Origin: Bacteroidota bacterium
GTDB taxonomy: Bacteria > Bacteroidota > Bacteroidia > Chitinophagales > Chitinophagaceae
Reading direction: 5' to 3'
Length of the DNA: 10,150 nt
Assembly: GCA_023409675.1 (NCBI GenBank)
Contig: JAEYRC010000127.1
Location: 1-10,150, forward strand
The notes under the pieces were generated by a model. That model was not told where the DNA came from. It saw nothing but the letters and a program-made list of their open reading frames with translations, and searched no databases. Positions 7,207-10,150 of the stretch are shown piece by piece. Numbering within the stretch: position 1 is the first letter of the stretch; each line of letters opens with the position of its first letter. The translations under genes were made by a program, and so were the position numbers.

Positions 7207-8682
7207 ATGAATTTCAACCCAGAATTTTGTCTGGTCTTTGCGGTAATTTACGATTTCTATATGAAAGGGCTCCTTCCTGCGGATTCGTTTACGCATGTTC
7301 ATTACCGTTGCCGGATCGGATTCCGGCCCCTGCAGAAAACTGCCCGGTTTTTTCCCGTAAACTTCTTCGGCGCTATATCCGGTATTTGATAAAAATGCCC
7401 GGTTCACCCAGGTGATGCCTCCTTCCGCATCGGTAATTATTACATTATTGAAAGTTTCCTTAACGATCATGGATAACCGCCGAAGCTCTTCCTCGGTGCT
7501 TTTTCGCTGAGTGATATCGCGAAAAAATATTGAATATCCTTCAGTTGAAAAACTGACATTGAAATCCATCCAGCGTTTAAGGTAATCCGAAAAATATTCG
7601 AAGTTACTTTGTTGGGGATCCTGACCTGCCAGTTTCAGGCGTTTGATAAAATTGGGATCACGGCAAAAATCCAACCCTTCCTTCAGGGGCCGTCCCAACA
7701 TTTCTGAGGCTGATTTGGACGTAATTTCTTCTGCATTTTTATTCCAGTACTGAACTACTTCCTGTTCATCCATCGTAATGAATCCCTGTTGCATGTTTTC
7801 CAGGACATTCGACAGCAGTGTATTCTGCTTTTTTATCTGAAGCACATATTCCTGTCGCTCTTTTTCATCTTCCCGCTGACGGGTAACATCGCGAAAGAAT
7901 ATGGAAATTCCTTCCGGTGAAGGATGAAAATTTACACGAAACCAACTGTTTAAGGGTTTATAATAAAGATCAAGCGAACCGGATTGATTTTCCTTCATAG
8001 CATGGTGATAGGAAGAATACAATTGGGTGTTGATCGCCTCCGGGAATTCCTCCCAGATATTTTTATCAAGTACATCTTCCCGCCGCCGGCCCAACATTTC
8101 CTCTGCCTTAGCATTGAAATAGGTAAATTTCCAGTCGCGGTTTACAGCATAAAATCCATCGGAAATATTTTCCAGCAGGCTGGTGATCCGGTTGCTGTAC
8201 AGGATATTCGATCGCTCCCGCTCGTTGCGCTGGGTAATATCCCGGCCAAAACCCAGCATTACGCCGTATTCTTTAAAAAACAGTATCGACCAGCTTATGT
8301 CGACCGATCTTCCGCTTTTATGAATAAGCCTGTTATCGAAAGCAGAGATCAGGTTGCCATCGCGAAGCTTCAACCCTATTTCAACGGTTTTTTCGCGGTC
8401 TTCAGGAACAACCATATTCAGTGCTGAAAAGCCGGTAAGTTCATCCGTATCATATCCAAGAATTTCCTTTAGCGCTCCGGAAGTAAAAATATAGGCACCA
8501 TTCAAATCAACGCAGGTAACCAGATCGGTAGAAGATTCGAACAGCTTTTTTAACTGCAGCAGTGTTGGATAGGATTGAATGGCAACTTCTCCGTATGGCT
8601 TGCTGTCCATGTTGAAATTTTTATGTTCAGCAGCCTGTCCCGGGGATATTTCGCATTTCCCTTTCGGTTCAGGTGTGTTCAT
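7204..8682 (-). CDS. Four-PAS sensory part of a histidine kinase, ended prematurely by TGA
   Basis: From ATG 8682 (a TTG one codon earlier is less likely) this gives 492 residues made of four PAS domains: about 43-150 (ends GFGRDITQR), 163-270 (ends FFRDVTRQR), 284-393 (ends FFRDITQRK) and 400 to the stop. Short helices such as EDEKERQEYVLQIKKQ link them. PAS4 resembles the LOV/PAC type (SFLQGPESDPATV, then FHIEIVNYRKDQTKFW), but at the flavin-cysteine position it reads KKPGSFLQ, so no LOV photoadduct is expected. No membrane segment or signal peptide is seen, so it would sense cytosolic cues. PAS4 stops before its last strand; the missing end is encoded in the same frame after the TGA. Without the stop the gene would span 8682-6427 and encode 751 residues. 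It lies 76 bases downstream of the deacetylase gene, same strand. Confidence 0.85.
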   Translation of the reverse strand: MNTPEPKGKCEISPGQAAEHKNFNMDSKPYGEVAIQSYPTLLQLKKLFESSTDLVTCVDLNGAYIFTSGALKEILGYDTDELTGFSALNMVVPEDREKTVEIGLKLRDGNLISAFDNRLIHKSGRSVDISWSILFFKEYGVMLGFGRDITQRNERERSNILYSNRITSLLENISDGFYAVNRDWKFTYFNAKAEEMLGRRREDVLDKNIWEEFPEAINTQLYSSYHHAMKENQSGSLDLYYKPLNSWFRVNFHPSPEGISIFFRDVTRQREDEKERQEYVLQIKKQNTLLSNVLENMQQGFITMDEQEVVQYWNKNAEEITSKSASEMLGRPLKEGLDFCRDPNFIKRLKLAGQDPQQSNFEYFSDYLKRWMDFNVSFSTEGYSIFFRDITQRKSTEEELRRLSMIVKETFNNVIITDAEGGITWVNRAFLSNTGYSAEEVYGKKPGSFLQGPESDPATVMNMRKRIRRKEPFHIEIVNYRKDQTKFWVEIH

Positions 8683-8758
8683 CAAGTTAACTAATCTGTT
8701 CCAGACTTACGCGTATTCGCATGAATATTCCTGACTGCATTTTTTGGGGAGATTATAC

Positions 8759-9517
8759 CTAATACCATCCGATACCTTCCTCTTCCATCAATTTTACCAG
8801 TTCATCGAGCCGGTCATAAAGCTTGTCTTTTCGTCTGGGATCAGTTCCGGCATGAATCAGCATTATGGCGCCATTCAGTGCATTCGGATTTTTGCGCAGG
8901 AGGTCCTTAACAGATTGTATGATCCAGTCACTGCTTTTATAGGAAGCCATTTCGGGGTAGGTATAGTCGGCATTGGTTCTTACCCCCGGAGTGAAGCTGA
9001 TTATCTGCAGATTGATTTCGCGGCTCCAGGCGGCTATGGAATCATTCCACCATTCATAAGAAGGAATATAATACCGCTGCTTTTTCAGTGGCACTTTCAA
9101 ACCCATCGACCGGAGGTTCTTAAACATATCTTCCCGAAAGGTTTCCCGGCTTACCAGCAGGCTGTCGCGTTTTGTGCAGTCGCAATACAACAGGTGCGCA
9201 TCCGAATGCGGTCCAAGATAATGTCCGTCTTTTTTGAGTTGCCGGATGTAGCTTTTGAAATCCGGATTTCTGTAAAACCGGCCGGTAAAGAAAAAAGAAG
9301 CGTGTAGGTTATGCTGTTTTAATTTTTGAATGATCACCGGCAGGCCCTCCCCAAATTCATCCGCGGTGAAGACCAGGTGCAGTTTCCGCTGGGTAGAATC
9401 GCCCCGGACAATCCCCCCCTGTACAACAGTACAATTGTGGCATTCGGGGATGAACTGAGCGAAAGCACTGCTGAACATAAAACAGGTCATGCAGGTTAAC
9501 AAAAACGTTCTGTTCAT
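8759..9517 (-). CDS. Secreted polysaccharide deacetylase-family protein (NodB/CE4-like)
   Basis: ATG 9517 gives 252 residues; the frame is open to 9565, but the internal Met starts a clean signal peptide (MNRTFLLTCMTCFMF, cleavage likely after AFA at residue 20), so export is expected. The CE4 motifs are in order: motif 1 VFTADEFGEG, where Asp53 would be the catalytic base and Glu54 takes the place of the usual second, metal-binding Asp; motif 2 GPHSDAH with metal ligands His104 and His108; motif 3 around YYIPSYEWWN; and motif 5 AIMLIHAG with His222. The length is typical for a single NodB domain. Known CE4 enzymes remove N- or O-acetyl groups from peptidoglycan, chitin or other surface glycans; the substrate here is unknown. 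It sits between the MBL-fold gene (76 bases) and the PAS kinase gene (76 bases) on the same strand, so a loose operon is possible. It ends in TAG at 8759-8761. Confidence 0.87.
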   Translation of the reverse strand: MNRTFLLTCMTCFMFSSAFAQFIPECHNCTVVQGGIVRGDSTQRKLHLVFTADEFGEGLPVIIQKLKQHNLHASFFFTGRFYRNPDFKSYIRQLKKDGHYLGPHSDAHLLYCDCTKRDSLLVSRETFREDMFKNLRSMGLKVPLKKQRYYIPSYEWWNDSIAAWSREINLQIISFTPGVRTNADYTYPEMASYKSSDWIIQSVKDLLRKNPNALNGAIMLIHAGTDPRRKDKLYDRLDELVKLMEEEGIGWY

Positions 9518-9593
9518 TTGGTTAAGGTATTGAATTAACTCTGAAAGTTTACTTTGAAACCTCAAAAATCAACCCTAAGAATCTATAATTTCC

Positions 9594-10150
9594 TCAGGAA
9601 AAAAGCAGTTCGAGCTGCTGAATATGCCGTTGTGCCGGGGCAATTTTACCGATTTTTAATATTTCGGTTGCACGATCCCTGGAGGCTACAGTAATATGGG
9701 TATTGCCTGCACAACCCAAAAAAAGTTCATGTACGAGTTTGGGGCAGTTGTTTTCTTTCGACAAATGCGCCAGGATCAGGTGACTCATGTGAGCGGGACG
9801 ATAATTTTTAAACAGCGACAAGGCTTCATCGTTGCTGAGATGTCCCAATCCACCACGGATCCGGCGTTTCAGGTAATAGGGATAGGAACCCGATTCGAGC
9901 ATGGCTGTATCATAATTGCTTTCAAGAATGGCAGCATGACATTGCTGAAAATAGCGGATGAGCTGCTCACAGCATTTACCCAGGTCGGTAAAAACACCAA
10001 CCCTCACCCCGCTGCATTCAACGATAAAGCTATAGGGGTCGGAAGCATCATGAAACTTTGGGAAGGCGGTAACAGCAATGGAACCGATCTGAACAGGATG
10101 ATGCGCGTTGAATGGAAATACCTGCTGACCGTGCAGCAACAACCGACGTC
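9594..10150 (-). CDS. MBL-fold metallohydrolase, YycJ/WalJ-like (5' truncated by window edge)
   Basis: The frame is open to the window edge, so the start is outside; about 185 C-terminal residues are present of roughly 250-270 expected. The visible part holds the second half of the metallo-beta-lactamase fold: FPKFHDASDPYSF (metal-binding His and Asp), VGVFTDLG (metal-bridging Asp), AILESNYD, LKRRIRGGLGHLSNDEA and LILAHLSKENN (last metal His). This set, especially GHLSN and AHLSKENN, is characteristic of the YycJ/WalJ subfamily, soluble cytosolic enzymes proposed to act as 5'-3' DNA exonucleases in mismatch repair or to be linked to cell-wall control. The HxHxDH motif should lie upstream of the window. 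It ends in TGA at 9594-9596. Most Bacteroidota carry one copy, so this looks like a core gene. Confidence 0.88.
   Translation of the reverse strand, partial: RRLLLHGQQVFPFNAHHPVQIGSIAVTAFPKFHDASDPYSFIVECSGVRVGVFTDLGKCCEQLIRYFQQCHAAILESNYDTAMLESGSYPYYLKRRIRGGLGHLSNDEALSLFKNYRPAHMSHLILAHLSKENNCPKLVHELFLGCAGNTHITVASRDRATEILKIGKIAPAQRHIQQLELLFS

Noticed and set aside
7984..8427. 147-residue frame on the plus strand
   Set aside because: Antisense to PAS1 and PAS2 of the kinase; no independent support.
7204..8682. LOV blue-light photoreceptor in PAS4
   Set aside because: The FLQGPE motif is LOV-like, but the flavin-binding cysteine position is not Cys (KKPGSFLQ), so photoadduct chemistry is not expected.
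8744..9307. 187-residue frame on the plus strand
   Set aside because: Antisense to the CE4 deacetylase, which has all its motifs; composition is typical of a shadow frame.

Overview
The window looks like chromosomal DNA of a Bacteroidota bacterium, possibly of the Chitinophagaceae/Sphingobacteriia type. The evidence is indirect: moderate GC, start codons without Shine-Dalgarno-like purine runs, A/T-rich leaders, TAnnTTTG-like -7 elements, a cytosolic multi-PAS kinase with a HisKA_3-type core, and tandem GCAGATT intergenic repeats of a kind I associate with that phylum. No 16S, tRNA, phage or transposase gene is visible, so the assignment is an inference.

Layout. Positions 3-293 (+) hold the C-terminal end of an unrecognised protein, closed by a strong hairpin terminator (311-342). 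A 21-bp-period repeat array follows (361-413). Then comes a three-gene block. A caspase-like/subtilisin-like double protease (419-3010, -) lies downstream of a protein with a TIR/deoxyribosyltransferase-like Rossmann domain followed by TPR-like helices (3101-4528, -). A large divergent M19 dipeptidase-family protein (4815-6335, +) is transcribed away from them across a 286-bp intergenic region. Next is a pair of small repeated hairpins (6341-6379) and a second GCAGATT array (6380-6429).

The right part is on the minus strand. Read in the direction of transcription it holds a YycJ/WalJ-like metallo-beta-lactamase-fold hydrolase (9594 to window end, 5' partial), a secreted CE4-type polysaccharide deacetylase (8759-9517), and a four-PAS sensor histidine kinase (8682 down to 6427). 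The kinase is split by one in-frame TGA at 7204-7206. The PAS part and the catalytic part are in the same frame, and the sequence between them continues the fourth PAS domain.

Interpretation. The caspase-S8 fusion, the TIR-like/TPR protein and the M19 protein form the accessory part of the window. Their domains (caspase, TIR-like, TPR, subtilase) are those that recur in predicted bacterial conflict or programmed-death systems. A reasonable hypothesis is that the TIR-like/TPR protein senses or scaffolds and the double protease is the effector. The M19 enzyme may be an accessory hydrolase or only a neighbour. Same-orientation GCAGATT arrays sharing a perfect 16-mer lie on both sides of this block, which suggests it may be an exchangeable cassette. 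None of these functions is proven by sequence alone.
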